A stretch of 64,000 nucleotides of DNA, from the NCBI GenBank assembly GCA_014871385.1, contig CM026426.1, positions 71,886,756 through 71,950,755 of the forward strand, written 5' to 3'. Positions 1 through 11,799 of the stretch are shown one piece after another. Source of the DNA: Ceratodon purpureus. Taxonomy: Eukaryota; Streptophyta; Bryopsida; Pseudoditrichales; Ditrichaceae. Made by a program: the position numbers and the translations under genes. Below the pieces are notes generated by a model. It was not told the DNA's origin, made no database searches, and worked only from the letters and a program-made list of their open reading frames with translations. Each line of letters begins with the position of its first letter. Within the stretch, counting starts at the first letter, position 1.

Positions 1-1267
1 TCATTTGCTTGTGCATTTGACAAAACCTGCAATACCGACCAAATAAATAGCTCAGAGAAAGAACTCATAACGGAACGGGATGTACCACGTCTGCGAGCGG
101 AACCAGGAGCAAAACAAGTGATCTCTACAACAAGAGCAGTCAAAAATGCGTCAACCTCTTTCATTCTAGACGAACAGAACAATATCCCGCATATAATTCG
201 CTTTATTTGAACCGTTCTTTAAACCCTGAGAAATATAACCGAGTTTGTAACTAAAGGAAAAGTTCTATCCATTAAACTTCAGAAGGGGCAGAGGTCAAAT
301 GGGCTTTTACATAAATTTAATGCGACTTAGACAAAAAGAAGATAGATGACGAGTTCACACACCTGGTGTTATTTGTATTCAAAGAAACAGGAAAACAGCA
401 GCGTTCTCGCATCGGAAACTCGATAAAATCACACTGCTTGTATGGCGCGGAAGAGTCCTCCAGGATGTGCCAGAGACAGTACCGGTATCCCTGTAGGCAA
501 TACTGAGAGCAACTCTGCCTGGCAGAATGGCACATATGACCAGAGCGCACTTTTGTGCTGTTCACATACGGATGATTAGACCTTGGCGAGAGTCGAGATA
601 AATTTGTATGCAGTAGAGGGACTGAACAGCCAGTGGGAGGAGCCGAATTAGAGGTTGCTGCTGGAATTCGCCTTTGAGCAGCTGAAGTAAGAGGTAAACC
701 TGGTGGATAAAGAGAGAGGTTCGATGGTAAGGATGATAAACCAGGGGATAGGAGGCGGACACATGGCGCCTGAGCAAGAAGGTTCGGGTTTAAGGTCAGG
801 AGACCTGCTGAAGAAGAAGATATGGATCGATAGGCAACAGGAAGCGTTTCTGAAAGGGGAGAACTGGAATCTGGTCTAGAGGTCTCATCAAGCACTCCGT
901 GCCCTGCAACGTCACCAGTAGAGATCTGCGTGGACATTGTGGCGCTTGGAGATTCCAAAATTCTCTGACCAGCTAACACAGGTGCACCAACCCCTGAGTG
1001 AACTTTTTGCCTCCAGACGGCAGTTCTTGCACGCGACGACAACAAAATGCTGGAAACTGAACTCGTGTAGACTATGGGACTCAGAGCTAAAGTCTCTTTT
1101 TCATGCTTAACCTTAAAATCTAACTGCGTCAAGTCAAATTTGGCACTGTATACTTTAGATTTGATATCAATACGCCGGCCTGCAGATGACACTTCAGCCT
1201 CACTTCCCTCAACCGGAGTTGGCTTCTCAACGTTGTCTTCCATTTCTTGCCAGTGTGACACTTTCAC
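1..1267 (-). CDS. INO80 complex subunit D-like / KANSL2-like protein, 3' exons (partial)
   Basis: Host gene running off the left edge. The large exon spans 1267 to 363 and the next 26 to 1. The acceptor is tttctacag|GTGAAAG, the donor ACACCAG|gtgtgt, and the second acceptor gcag|GTTTTGTC; the splice restores a T-R-F-C-Q-M-H-K-Q reading. The C-terminal part has the zf-C3Hc3H pattern of INO80-D/KANSL2 proteins: a Cys cluster, GYRYCLWHILEDSSAPYKQC, a C-x-x-PVSLNTNNTR stretch, then FC-x2-H. This family contributes a putative DNA-binding module to INO80 remodelling or NSL acetyltransferase complexes in the nucleus. The roughly 200 residues before it are Ser/Pro-rich and look disordered. No ATG lies upstream of the acceptor in frame, so translation starts either at the ATG of MEDNVEKP or in an exon further right. 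Family assignment rests on motif memory. Confidence 0.72.
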
Positions 1268-4200
1268 CTGTAGAAACAAGCTGTTCTTTCATTAGCTCTT
1301 GATGGATCCTGAAATGCGACTGCATGTCTGATAATTTAAATAAAACCAAGGCCACATGCACTTCAAGCGCAAGATCTTCAGAATCTCAGTGAAGAATGTA
1401 TTTTCAACAATCAAAGAATGCCACTAGAATCTTACTGCTGAAAGAACTCATTGTTATATTATCGCACACCAAGAAACCGTGTTAGACCCCAAGTTGAGTC
1501 TACATTGCACGTATTTCTGCAGGTGAGATCACAAAGGGTACAAGGAACAATATCAGAGAATTCATTTGTACGCTTAAAAGTTTTGGATTTAGAAAAACGA
1601 ATTATCATTGCCACGTTCTGTAGCTCCAGGTACATATTTACAATTCTTGTTGAACTTAAATAGCAGAGACAGACGCAGTAAATCGTCAGCTGGGATACGA
1701 ACTGCCACCATCAAGTGACTATTGGCCTCGTAGCTAACCTAAATGGATCAACGTTTTACGGTCGTTAGAAACACCTAGTCAATAAAATTAAATTCTGCAA
1801 CAGAGAACATCTTCAATCCTCGAAGACGAATCGTAAAGAGCTCCATGTCAGCCCTGATTAACGTTTTAGCCATAGCTCTTAGAATGAACATGCATCTAGG
1901 TACGGTGCAGGGTATGGAAAATAAATACACAAACTACACAAGTATTTCACTGAACCCAGGAATTGCTTTGGAGAACCCAAAAGAGACTCGATAATAGATA
2001 GCATACTTATCGTTAGGTTTGAAGTCATTGATGTGACTGAGTACAGAATTCCAGTACTGCATTTTGATTCATACGCAATTGCGAGCAAAGTTTAAAAACC
2101 CAACTATATAATTAATTATCGCAGTCGTCGCCATTTAAACTGGAGACATCCACATCGCAGCCAGCATCAGTTTCTACACTGATTGAGCTAGATGAACAAA
2201 TAATCTACTAGGTGAACAAAAGGTCGTGCAAGAATCTGGATTAGAGATACATACCTCTACTACTCTTCAATCTGACTCAAAGGTGACAAATGAGAATGAG
2301 CACTCCAACTCCTGTTGTTGCCCAATATGTCATTCACTAGTCCGCCACACAGTTAACACCAAAGTTCTGTTGGCGAGATCCTTATGAAATGTGCTTACAA
2401 ACGTCTCTGACAATACGTCTCAGATGCTCTGTCCTTTCAATCTTATTCCAGATAAAGTTGACCATTGATGTTTGCACGAACATGCACTTCACAAGTGCTT
2501 CCGACTGTAACTCCGACATATAGTATGAATATAGAGAGATCGTCGGACCAGCTCAAACACAGAAAGAGCCGAGCAAAAATAATCTGGACCCCTTCAATCT
2601 CCAAACCCTAAAGGTGACAACCACTAAAATCTCAGGATCACCACTAAAACGCATTTGAACTTTCATTACGGCCTGTAAGCAAACAGTGGGTCACGATGCA
2701 GATAGCCTACATTACGGCCTGTAAGCAAACAGTGGGTCACGATGCAGATAGCCTACAAGCCATCAAGTGCAAGGAAAAATCGGAATTCCCACGTATATTC
2801 TAGCTCTGTCCCGTCGATGCAAGTCCATCCAGGTAAATACGCTTCATCAGACTTGCTGTTTTGCTTCCTCTGATTAAACTCAAACCTTGTCCTGACCAAT
2901 CTGCATGCAGTTCTTCCTTGGACTAGGCTACGAAAGCTTCATCCTGAAAGCAAGTACCAACGCTGTAGGCGGTATGTAGAAGTAAGAGCCACCTAGAAGT
3001 AGCATCATTTCCACATCCAAATTTCGGATTGTATTTAGTCCCATAATGACTACTTATGAACACGACACTGCGTTGTTGTGCCTACATAGATTCTTAAGCC
3101 CAACTCGAAGAATCGCCGGAATCTCGACGACCCAAGCTCTGTTGATGTTGTCCTCTCAAACGTAGAGAAGACTTGAAATAAAATAATTTCCTGCAGCAGC
3201 AGCCTTGGCGTTGTAGGTCCTCTGTTTACTGAACAGTCACGACCAGTGGCAGCACCCAAGTCCTGTTCAAACTTCGATTAATGTCAAGAGCTGCATCCTG
3301 CCGAGATCGACGGATACATACTCCAAAACTTAGGACGTTGAGATTGATAAGAATTGAAGCAGCAAGGACCTGATTCCTTTTCAAAGCTACAGCAGTACAT
3401 CACAACCCATCCTGTAGTCATCCAGCTTTACCCCTAATTTCTCCAACAACCGTAGGATACCTCCCTGTAAACTTCAACACATAATCTCCTTCCCAATCCA
3501 TGAGCTCACGGAGAAAGGCATTACGCAAACTGAAGAACCACTTTACTTATACGAACCTGCATATTCTCAGGCAAACAAGAAGAAACTTCGATTCGAGTGA
3601 TAAGATTGGCCGAGAATTAGAGCCCAAGTCTCCCTGAGTTGAAATCTGTCACAGAAACAATCCAAGGATATAACTCAACAAATTACTGTTAGAAACAAGC
3701 TAAAATGGAAAGAAAAGATCCTTACAACGCTCTGTAATCGGTCCCGCACTAGCAAATACAAGACTGCGTTTCTCTACTTCCTCACTTGCTGGAGGGAAGG
3801 ATATACTGATCATGGTCCGTGAAGTGACTGATTCCATGAATCGTAAAAGTGGTCATACATACGATTGCATCTTGAGCCTCTCGTGGACAGACTCCAGCCC
3901 ATAGCCTCATATCCTTATCCTTATTCGGAACGACAATGAAAGTGTGGGAAGGACCTGATAGGAGTGTGCAAATCCTGGATCTAACTGGGTGGGACTGTTG
4001 TAGCATAAATGACATATTCAGGTAGCTCTCTCGATTTCGACGCAAAAGCTCCATGCCTACAATCATGGCCATCGAGTTTTCTATCCCTCGTACTCCAAAA
4101 CTCAATCTCATTACCCACGGGGTTGCCTGAAGATACTAATAACACCGTGCCCACGTACATGACTTTACAATTCTTGTTGGATCCGATGAGAGCCAGGGTG

Positions 4201-5540
4201 AAAGCTAGGGCAGACCAGGCAAGCTCCAGGTGCGCCGCAGCAACGACGACTACTATCTTCCAGAACCTCAATATTCAGAAAAGCAAAAATCATTTTCAAT
4301 CACTGAAATTTCATTGGCACCATTCAACTTTAGAATAATCAAGAACAAGGGGATATCAAAAGATTCAGTCGTTCCGGTAGCACTCTGAATAGCCACCTAG
4401 AAACACAGGAAGACCCCTCGGAAAAGAAAGAAAGGAATTAAAATGAATTATCAATAAGTAAGTAAAACATCAAAAGTATGAGATAGTGGTTCACTCCAGG
4501 CTTGCAGCTGCCACATGATAATGAGAGCTCCCGCACATAGTCCAGAAGAAGACGTTATCTAAATGCTTCTGCAAACGGTGGGGTCCGTAGAAAACTACAG
4601 GGGCGCAAAACAAAACCCACCAGGGTTGGGTACGGAGATTTCAACAGGAACAAAACAAGTGCGTGTAAGAAAGTCACATTAGCTGTTAACTCCTCTGAGC
4701 CCCGCGTGAGCCTGAAGACCAGTCCGACATAAACACCTCCGCACCCCAATTTCGGGCCTGAAAAGAAAAACGAGAGAGCAACAACAAATAACTCAACAAT
4801 AGCACCTCAGCCGCCACCACAATCTCTATACCCGTTCCTCACACCTACCTCTCTCACTCTGTCCTTCAGCCCCCTCTGCCGCGACCCCGACATTCCTGTC
4901 GCCCACACCCACCGATGCTTTTCCAAATCCTCAACAACATCGGCACCCTCAAAACAAAAGCCATACAGGACTCCGCTACCCTCAAGCGCCATCCATGTCG
5001 TATTGCTCTTTTTCACCTTCTGTCGCAGATCCTTCACCGACTTATTCCTCAAAACAAAATCTCAGGTATGATATGAATAATCTACACTTAACCATATTAA
5101 ATGGTCTCAGCTCATCCCACAACAATCGTTCCCGGGCCACCTTAAAATTTATACCTGTCCCTACCTGGTGCTAAATCCACCTGTCAGGCAAGATGTGTGC
5201 GCACTCTACGCTCGTAGGAAGTTCCTCGAGCTGGGGAGAGACTGTGATGAGGCTGCGAAACAGAGCTTATCGGAAAGTAGCGAGGACCAAACGACATCAG
5301 GCAGCTGATGATAAACAGTGGTAACAGGCGGTTCGGCGGCCCTCCAGTGCCACCCTCGACGACAATGTCCCACCCCTGCCTGGGACTGAGCTGCGTTTGT
5401 CCGCGTTGCAGGGTGCCAGCTGAAATGGGTAACTGCGTTCCCAGCGTTCAAACGGGGGTATGGGTATATAAGGTAGGCTGTCCTATAACCAACTACTTAA
5501 GCAATCTGACCTATATTTGGCAGTGGTAAATCCAAAAAAA
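1268..5540. other. Upstream part of the host locus, no supported exon
   Basis: Mixed-composition sequence presumably holding introns, 5' exons or promoter of the minus-strand INO80-D-like gene. Open frames are short. The least unlikely is a minus-strand frame at 4271-3981 that starts with a hydrophobic, signal- or TM-like stretch (VVVVAAAHLELAWSALAFTL), but I could not place it in a family or link it by splicing. A TATA-like TATATAAGG lies on the plus strand near 5464 with no gene after it. Apart from the tandem duplication listed separately I see nothing more. Confidence 0.3.
2665..2756. repeat. Exact 46-bp tandem duplication
   Basis: A 46-bp unit beginning ATTACGGCCTGTAAGC is repeated head to tail at 2665-2710 and 2711-2756 without a difference. 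It lies in non-coding sequence upstream of the host exon and looks like a recent local duplication. Confidence 0.95.
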
Positions 5541-6183
5541 AATTATGGCCGCTTTTGAAATAGGATTTCATGGGGATTGCAAAAAATTGCAACATATAAT
5601 TTGCATTTTTCAATTTTATACAAAATCCCAAAGTGCAAAGTAACATGTCACCCATACTTCATATACTATTCTCCTATGATCAAACTCTAGTGATCATGTT
5701 GAAATGACAACTAGTACCTCACATGCTCCTACCCCAAAATCAACCATGAAAGGACCTTAAATTTGCGCAAGTCAAACAATTCACGGAATTCAGTTCTCTT
5801 TATGTTAGAATTAGGACAAGTCAACCTAATGGTTCTGAGGTAGTAGTTGATATCATGACAATCAACATTAAAGCGAGGACACATATATGTGAGGTCTCTC
5901 CACCTCTCTCAAGACTCACTTTACATATACTTAAGTTCTTCTAACCTCTGAATACAATAACTCCGAGGTAACCACAACATTGAGTGTTCATAGGCTCCAA
6001 ACTACTAGTTTAAGGTAGCAGTACCAGAACAAGATATCTCCAAAGTCCTTCTGCTACTTAACGATTCTGCACCAGTAGAGAATATTTTAACGCGCTGAGA
6101 CAACAGTCCAATGCGGTCACTCACTCACACCAACGCCATCATGGTGTCTCAATGGTGAACCTCCCACCAATGGCAACCAATCC
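5541..6183. other. AT-rich sequence left of the gypsy element
   Basis: No open frame of note, no RNA gene and no repeat that I can match elsewhere in the window. It begins with A- and T-runs and ends directly at the TGTAAC edge of the left LTR. Confidence 0.4.
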
Positions 6184-6882
6184 TGTAACAAACCTCCCAA
6201 CAGGTTTGCCACCAACTCTCAAACAAAAAGACAAATAAGACAAGGGAAAGATAAAAACTCAATAAACTACAACAGAACTACAAAGATCAAAATATATTGA
6301 CTGAAGGCTCATTACCCAACCATAGAGAAGTGATCACCCGAGAAGTGTTTCCCATTTCACCCCCGAGCCTTTATATATGAGTTCCTTCCCAAAAGGAACT
6401 ATAGTCTATCTTAGGCTATGTCCCAGAGTCTAGCCTATTCATAGATCATTCTATCTCCTTTACTCCTATATCTAGAGTAAAAATAATCCATAGATCATTC
6501 TAGATCCTTCTATCTCTTTAACTCAGAGACTCTTCTAGATCTTTACTCCTATATTTAGAGTAAAGATAATTCACCACTATCTTTACTCCTATATTTAGAG
6601 TAAAGCTAATTCACTACTAGCAGTAGTCTAATTCTAGTGTACCTCATCTTGAGTTGTCTAACTCTTGTACAGATGTTCTCAATCTTGGAGTGGTCTGACT
6701 CCAATGCACTAAATATAGGGCTGTCTAACTCCAGTGCACATGTTCTCAATCTAGAGTTGTCTGACTCCGGTCCATCCATCCTCAGCTGGGAGTTGTCTGA
6801 CTCCTTTCATCCTCTGCTTACACACTGTCCAATGTGATTAGAAGATTTCATTCATCCATTTATCAATGTAAGTTACCTTACA
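6184..6882 (-). repeat. 3' LTR of the gypsy element (699 bp)
   Basis: It matches 35600-36352 almost base for base at both ends. It runs TG...CA on the minus strand (TGTAAGGTAACTTACATTG to GTTTGTTACA). It is 54 bp shorter than the other LTR because of copy-number change in an internal stretch built of related TTTACTCCTATAT-type units. Confidence 0.95.
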
Positions 6883-6898
6883 ACCCTCCCCTTCCATT
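6883..6898 (-). other. Polypurine tract
   Basis: The minus strand reads AATGGAAGGGGAGGGT directly before the TGTAAG start of the 3' LTR, the usual position and composition of a plus-strand primer tract in LTR retrotransposons. Confidence 0.85.
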
Positions 6899-8046
6899 AA
6901 AAGTCATTGTCTTCAATGACAAAGTCAAGATAATCCCTTCTAAAATCAACTTCTCTCTTCCAAGAAGCTTCTTCTTCCAGATAATCCTTCCACTTCATAT
7001 AGAATCTACGGAATGTCTTATTCCTCAGATGCTGATTTTCCACCTTCAAAATCTTCTCAGGTTGAGCAAGTAGTTCTCCCTCAGGAGCAGTCTTTGGAAG
7101 ATCATGCAAAATATGACTTGGAGCAGATGCATACTTTCTCAACAAACTTACATGATTTACATCATGTCTTTGCCAATCCTCAGGTAACGTCAATGTATAT
7201 GCAACTTGTCCTACTCTCTTCACAATTTCAAAAGGACCACAGAACTCATGTGATAACTTCCTTGACTCACCAAGCTTAAGTCTAGATCTCTTTGGAGATA
7301 CCATCAAACATACTTTATCACCTACTTCAAACTCACGAAATATTCTTTTTCTATCAGCATAGTGTTTAGTTCTATCCTGAGCACTCTTCATAGCCAACTT
7401 TACCAACTCTCTAATTTCATTCATTTCCTTAATCATATCATTGATGCTTTCAAAGTTAGTAGTAGGAGTAGAGAGTGTAATGAGAGTTCTACATTCTTGG
7501 CCATATAAAGCATAGAATGGACATACCCCAATACTACTATGAATATGATCATTGTAAGCAAACTCAATCATATGCAACCACTTATTCCATGAGTTTGTTG
7601 TTTCTTACCAACATACATTCTCACCATATCCTCAAGAGTTCTATTAGTTTCTTTAGTCTGTCCATCACTCTCGCGATGATATGCAATACTCAACTTAATT
7701 TTGGTCCCACACAATTTGACAAGTGTGGTCCAAAATTCACTCACAAATTTACAATCTCTATCACTTATAATCTCACGCGGAATTTCATGGTGTTTGAAGA
7801 TCTCTCTCATAAATAACTCAGCTACCCCATAAGCAGTTACAGTAGTAACTGTAGGAATAAAATGAGCTATCTTAGTGAGTCTATCTACAACCACCATGAT
7901 GCTATCAAAGTTACTTTGAGTCTTAGGCAATCCAACAATATAATCCATACTGACTGATTCAAATTTCAAGTTAGGAACACTAAGAGGTTGCAACAATCCA
8001 GGGCTCTTCACTTGTTCAGACTTAGAGACTTGACATTTCAAGCATC
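6897..8046 (-). pseudogene. Gypsy integrase core and chromodomain (fossil)
   Basis: This is the 3' part of pol. The integrase core is seen in MDYIVGLP with VVVDRLTKIAHFIP, SDRDCKFVSEFW and AYHRESDGQTKETNRTLEDM, matching the D,D-35-E layout of Ty3/gypsy integrases. The last 45 residues or so (FYMKWKDYLEEEASWKREVD and following) resemble a chromodomain, which marks chromoviruses that target modified chromatin. The N-terminal zinc-binding part lies on the far side of the hAT, at 32.2 kb. Broken. Confidence 0.88.
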
Positions 8047-8054
8047 TTTCAACT
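8047..8054. other. hAT target site duplication, left copy
   Basis: CTTTCAAC immediately before the hAT, identical to 32225-32232. The uninterrupted gypsy frame reads through one copy, which proves that this is a duplication of the target. Confidence 0.95.
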
Positions 8055-8083
8055 AGGGTTTTCTATTCGGTCGCGACGTGACC
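8055..8083 (+). repeat. hAT left terminal inverted repeat
   Basis: 29 bp ending in GTCGCGACGTGAC. It pairs with 32196-32224 at 23 of 29 positions, with a TAGGG start against CAAGG at the other end, both close to the C/TAGGG consensus of hAT termini. Confidence 0.9.
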
Positions 8084-8229
8084 CTCTCGCGTCATAATGT
8101 CGGGACGTCACGACGGTTTACAGTCACAACCGGACGTCCCATTCGGTCTTTATCGCGACGGCCCGAATATTTACGGCAACATTTTCACTTTTACATTTCC
8201 GCCCCGGCGACACCTCGGACACCCGATGT

Positions 8230-8600
8230 CCACGTTTGCGATAAAGGTAGTCTGATACAGGTGGGCCCCAGTACCAGTCCGCTTCGTCCGCGCCACCCTG
8301 TACGATCCGATACCCAGTCCGATGTCCGATCCGATATCTGCTTTCCGCCGGGTCGATGCCCCGTCGTCCGACGGGCCTTCGTGATATCGTCCGCATTCCG
8401 GCATCCCTCAATGCGCTTATCCGCCATCCGATTGTTGTCGGCTCCGATGAAGTCCGCCACATTCTCCTGCACTCCTCGTCGTCGGACCCTGGTTTGGCTA
8501 CTATCCCGACATCGTACCTTCGACTGCCAAGTTCCGACCTGAGTTCGGGTCCGACGCATATCGAATTCCGATGTCCGGCAACATATCCCGGTTCGCCTCC
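8230..8600. promoter_or_regulatory. GTCCG-rich block at the left end, before the F-box-like ORF
   Basis: Dense runs of GTCCG, TCCGA and TCCGC, mostly in plus orientation, between the left terminus and the first ORF. The bias creates long but meaningless Arg/Gly-rich frames on both strands. Role as transposase-binding or promoter sequence is inferred. Confidence 0.45.
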
Positions 8601-8725
8601 CATCAAATGGTCTGGCGTACTATGCTACGCCTGCTTTATCTTCATGGTCGTTCTAGGAATCGGTGCATTATCTTCCACTTCGGCAACGGCTCGTTGAAAC
8701 GTGACACTTTGACTACATTTCAGCG

Positions 8726-9025
8726 ATGGCTCACAGTGCTGGGATTCCAGGGAGTCCTATCGCCTTGTTCGGGCCAGCCCAGTTTAGGAACGATTCTGAC
8801 TTTAGCGACGATGAAGAGTATTTGGCGATGGTGGAGATGGGGACGAGAGTCAGGCCGAGTTTCTTACCTGCCATCCCGGGAGACGTCTCGGAGGGCATCA
8901 TCTGGAAGATGTTGATGGTCGAGGATGACGACATCGAGAACTACAGAACATGCACTGTCCTCCGTTGTGTTTGCAGGGGGTGGAGGAACTTTGTGGATAT
9001 TCAGCCACGTTGGTACCAGAGCTGA
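8726..9025 (+). CDS. F-box-like protein, N-terminal exon or truncated ORF
   Basis: A 99-aa frame. Residues about 45-92 follow the F-box pattern: LPAIPGDVSEGIIWKMLM, an acidic turn, then a Leu/Val-rich stretch ending in RCVCRGWRNFVD, close to the CRxWRxLV end of F-boxes. F-box proteins link substrates to Skp1-Cullin ubiquitin ligases. No substrate-binding repeats follow. The frame may continue by splicing at TTG|GTACCAG near 9011, or the gene may be truncated. It follows the left GTCCG block and is the first gene of the hAT. The F-box call is by pattern only. Confidence 0.42.
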   Translation: MAHSAGIPGSPIALFGPAQFRNDSDFSDDEEYLAMVEMGTRVRPSFLPAIPGDVSEGIIWKMLMVEDDDIENYRTCTVLRCVCRGWRNFVDIQPRWYQS

Positions 9026-10002
9026 CTTGCATTCAACCTGCGGCCTTATATGGATTCTGAAGACGAGTCCTAGGATATTGTTCGTTGAAACAATAAGGTG
9101 TAGGGTACCGAACATCGCAGTTTAGTACACCAAGATTCGTACGGTCGGTTCTATCAATCGGTTCATATTGTGGAACAAGTGCTACAATACGCAGGCGGAT
9201 TATGGTTGCAGTCGCCATTTGTCCTTGTGATCCTCGACTCTGAATCCGCATTTAGTGTCTATCTTTACACGTTTCCTCCAAACCATGAAGTCATCTCTGT
9301 ATGTTGAATGGTTTCGTATGTGGTCTTATCTCCCAATTTCTGCATGTCCTTCCTCCAAGATACACTTTGAACCGCTGTTTAGGCTTAGGGTTTAGCGTAG
9401 TTGCAGGTCTGCGATGGTCGGATTGGTGTCGACCATTGTCCGGCATCTATCGGACAACGGGTCGGACACTGCATTGCAGCCGGATAAGGCTGGTTTATCA
9501 TGATATCGAATCCTTAAGCATTGGCATCATGAAACTTTAATTGTTAAAGCATTGATGATACTGTAATCATACTTGTACATGCGTCGTCACTAATAAGTTC
9601 ATGATGCCAATACATGTCCGGGGGCGACTATCAATTCTGTTCTCGAGTGATACTTGTGTGATAGGGTGTATTATGAATGATATCATAATCCCTAGACGTA
9701 TCGAGCGTGTTACGTTTTATGATTATACCATCGATCGTGTTATAACTGCGTGTATGTCTGTTCGCAATTTGGGATTGATTTCATAATCCAAAATCTAGGT
9801 GGATTACTAGTTTTATTGCAATTGAGAGGAAAATTTATTGCCCATTTGAAACTATGATGATCATCGCCTCCCTTCTTCTATGTGTTGAGCGCCATTGGTA
9901 ATGCAGCACCATTGCGGAAAACGTTCTTCCTGGGTGGTGTAGCGTTGTCTATTCTCCGCACGCTGACCTGCACCAACCTCAACTCATTTTGAGCCGTGCT
10001 CG
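9026..10002. other. No supported gene
   Basis: AT/GC-mixed spacer inside the hAT. It may hold an intron between the F-box-like ORF and the next frame; acceptor-like pyrimidine tracts are present (for example before 9404) but no joined reading is convincing. Confidence 0.3.
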
Positions 10003-10842
10003 ATGGCTTGCTCGCGCAAGTGCCCGCCATCTTGTATGGAAGGGAGTAGCCGGTGCCTAAGCGAGTTTCTCCGATCGGACTACGAATCCGCGGATTTGCC
10101 AGTGTGGGCTGATGCAGCGAGGAGAAGGGGAGGGGAGTATCAACATGCGAGAGATGTGCCGAGATCCAAGGAATGTCTACGGACTTGGCTCGAATCCGTC
10201 GACGCGTTTCAGGAAGAGTATCGCCTCTTTAGTCCCGTCTTCTCCGCCGTGCGCCTCATGGAGACCTGCCTGTGGGCATCGAACTGGGACCCAGTTGCAG
10301 TGTTGGAGTTCCAATCCGTGGCGAACTGCACAGGCATCATGCATTCGATACACGTGCGCATTCCAGCGGAACGGGTAGTGCAAAGTGGGATCCGGGGGGA
10401 CGAGGAGGGTCGGAAGATCGTGCGGATACGGACTGGGGGTCCATCGAGTGATCGAGTGCGTGAGGGGTGTGCATGCGCGCATGCCCAATGGTGGAGGGCT
10501 GGAAGTCGGACGAGGACGACGCCACTCCGCCGGGATAGAATCAGAGGAGTTGGCCAGGTTTCATTGGAGATGGAAGCGGGAGACGCTGCGCTTGGATCTC
10601 GTAGATCCATAAGGGCGAATGCAGAATCCCCTAATGCAACACGCGGATCTTCCGGTAATGCTAAGAAGTGTAAGGTGGACGAGGAGGAAGACGACTCGGA
10701 GCATGAAAGTGACGAGACTCGCGAAATGACGGACTACGAGTTCCAACAGTATTGCTGGAGAACGATGCCTTATCTCGGTGAGATGTCGGATATTGTGAAC
10801 AAACAGGAGGGTTTTTGGCACGGTTTTTGGGGAAACGCTTGA
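10003..10842 (+). CDS. Hypothetical 279-aa hAT cargo protein with acidic C-terminus
   Basis: An uninterrupted frame that I do not recognise. The first 170 residues have Trp/Cys-rich pieces (RTWLESVDAFQEEYRLF, CLWASNWDPVAVLEF). The middle is basic, and the end carries KKCKVDEEEDDSEHESDE, then a Tyr/Trp-rich tail (EFQQYCWRTMPYLGEM). A nuclear protein is plausible because of the basic plus acidic tracts. It lies downstream of the F-box-like ORF on the same strand and could be its continuation or an independent gene. Real coding use is likely but not proven, as overlapping frames are also open here. Confidence 0.45.
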   Translation: MACSRKCPPSCMEGSSRCLSEFLRSDYESADLPVWADAARRRGGEYQHARDVPRSKECLRTWLESVDAFQEEYRLFSPVFSAVRLMETCLWASNWDPVAVLEFQSVANCTGIMHSIHVRIPAERVVQSGIRGDEEGRKIVRIRTGGPSSDRVREGCACAHAQWWRAGSRTRTTPLRRDRIRGVGQVSLEMEAGDAALGSRRSIRANAESPNATRGSSGNAKKCKVDEEEDDSEHESDETREMTDYEFQQYCWRTMPYLGEMSDIVNKQEGFWHGFWGNA

Positions 10843-11218
10843 TTTTAATAGACGAGTGTTGCCGCTGATAATGATTCTGCTCACTACCAATCTTGGAATG
10901 CTTAACTCTGGCCTTCTCTTTCTCTGACTATTTTATATATGGGACGAGAATTTTCGTAAATTTTTGGCCTTATTATAATATTTATTCCCGGTTTATTATT
11001 ACGCTGATCTTCCGATGATCAGAGTATATTTATGTTTTATAATGACGGAGCTATTCCGAACGTCCTCCGTAGTTTGATATCTCCTTTCTGTTTCGGAAAT
11101 ATCCATCCAGTGCAGTTTCTAAGCACACATGCATCTTCCAACCTCTTGTCTGATTGCGAGTGCATTGCGATGATAACGGAGATTCTCCGTATTTAACCGG
11201 ACACTATTCACTTCGTAA
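10843..11218. other. AT-rich 3' spacer between convergent ORFs
   Basis: T-rich sequence with several AATA-type words that would serve as polyadenylation signals for the genes ending at 10842 (plus) and 11219 (minus). No ORF. Confidence 0.4.
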
Positions 11219-11677
11219 CTACCTAGATTTCCTAGCTTGTTCGATGTCATTCTTTAGTTTTAGGTACTTGGATGGCCAAATCGCCTCCAGTTCCTTGACG
11301 TAAGTCTTAGGCTTTGAAGTTTCGGACTCTACGGATGCGGCTGGTCTCCCTCGCGTGTTCCTTCGTATCGGACCTATCGCGGTCGTAGCAGCGGTGGAAT
11401 GCTTCCTTCCCTGTGCTGGGGATGACCTCCCATTACTACTTCCTCCGGGCTTCCCGTACTCATTGTTGTCCTTCCACTTGCATCCCTCGTTAGCTGGAAT
11501 GCATAGACCTCCCCTCAATACTTGTACCTTGTCTACGCCGATGTCCTTGTCTCCATTGCCCGCTCCTGGAGCAGTTTCTTTATCAGTGTTCGCAACGACT
11601 TCGTTCCTCTCGGGATTCCAAGAGAGCAAGAACTCTAATACCTCATCCTCTAGAGTAGTGATGTCACAAGGATCCAT
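11219..11677 (-). CDS. Hypothetical 152-aa hAT cargo protein
   Basis: A complete minus-strand frame (MDPCDITTLEDEVLEFLLSW to EQARKSR). The N-terminus is acidic and Leu-rich, the middle is Gly/Ser/Arg-rich and probably disordered, and the end is a Lys-rich helix (KTYVKELEAIWPSKYLKLKN). No family recognised. A TATATAAG box lies about 80 bp upstream. It shares the GTCCG-rich spacer with the transposase, which points the other way, so the two form a divergent pair. No internal stop, unlike the transposase. Confidence 0.55.
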   Translation of the reverse strand: MDPCDITTLEDEVLEFLLSWNPERNEVVANTDKETAPGAGNGDKDIGVDKVQVLRGGLCIPANEGCKWKDNNEYGKPGGSSNGRSSPAQGRKHSTAATTAIGPIRRNTRGRPAASVESETSKPKTYVKELEAIWPSKYLKLKNDIEQARKSR

Positions 11678-11756
11678 CTTGAAACTGGGGAGGACTCGTC
11701 CACAATAACTTGCGGGCTAACTGCATCAAAAGGGACCCGTGTTATCGCACTTCCCG

Positions 11757-11764
11757 CTTATATA
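11757..11764 (-). promoter_or_regulatory. TATA box for the 11.2-11.7 kb gene
   Basis: The minus strand reads GATGATATATAAGCGGG, ending about 80 bp before the ATG at 11677. Confidence 0.5.
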
Positions 11765-11799
11765 TCATCGCATACCTCGCGCACTATAGTCCGCCATTC

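Noticed and set aside
3981-4271. Minus-strand ORF with a hydrophobic start, thought of as a DUF1218-like membrane protein
   Set aside because: Only one hydrophobic segment; the Cys motifs of that family are missing and no splice to a further exon works.
5462-5472. TATATAAGG as a promoter
   Set aside because: No gene follows on that strand; chance TATA boxes are common in AT-rich DNA.
8078-8697. Several overlapping ORFs of 77-160 aa on both strands
   Set aside because: They are rich in Arg, Gly and Ser because of the repeated GTCCG words, are open in several frames at once and resemble no protein.
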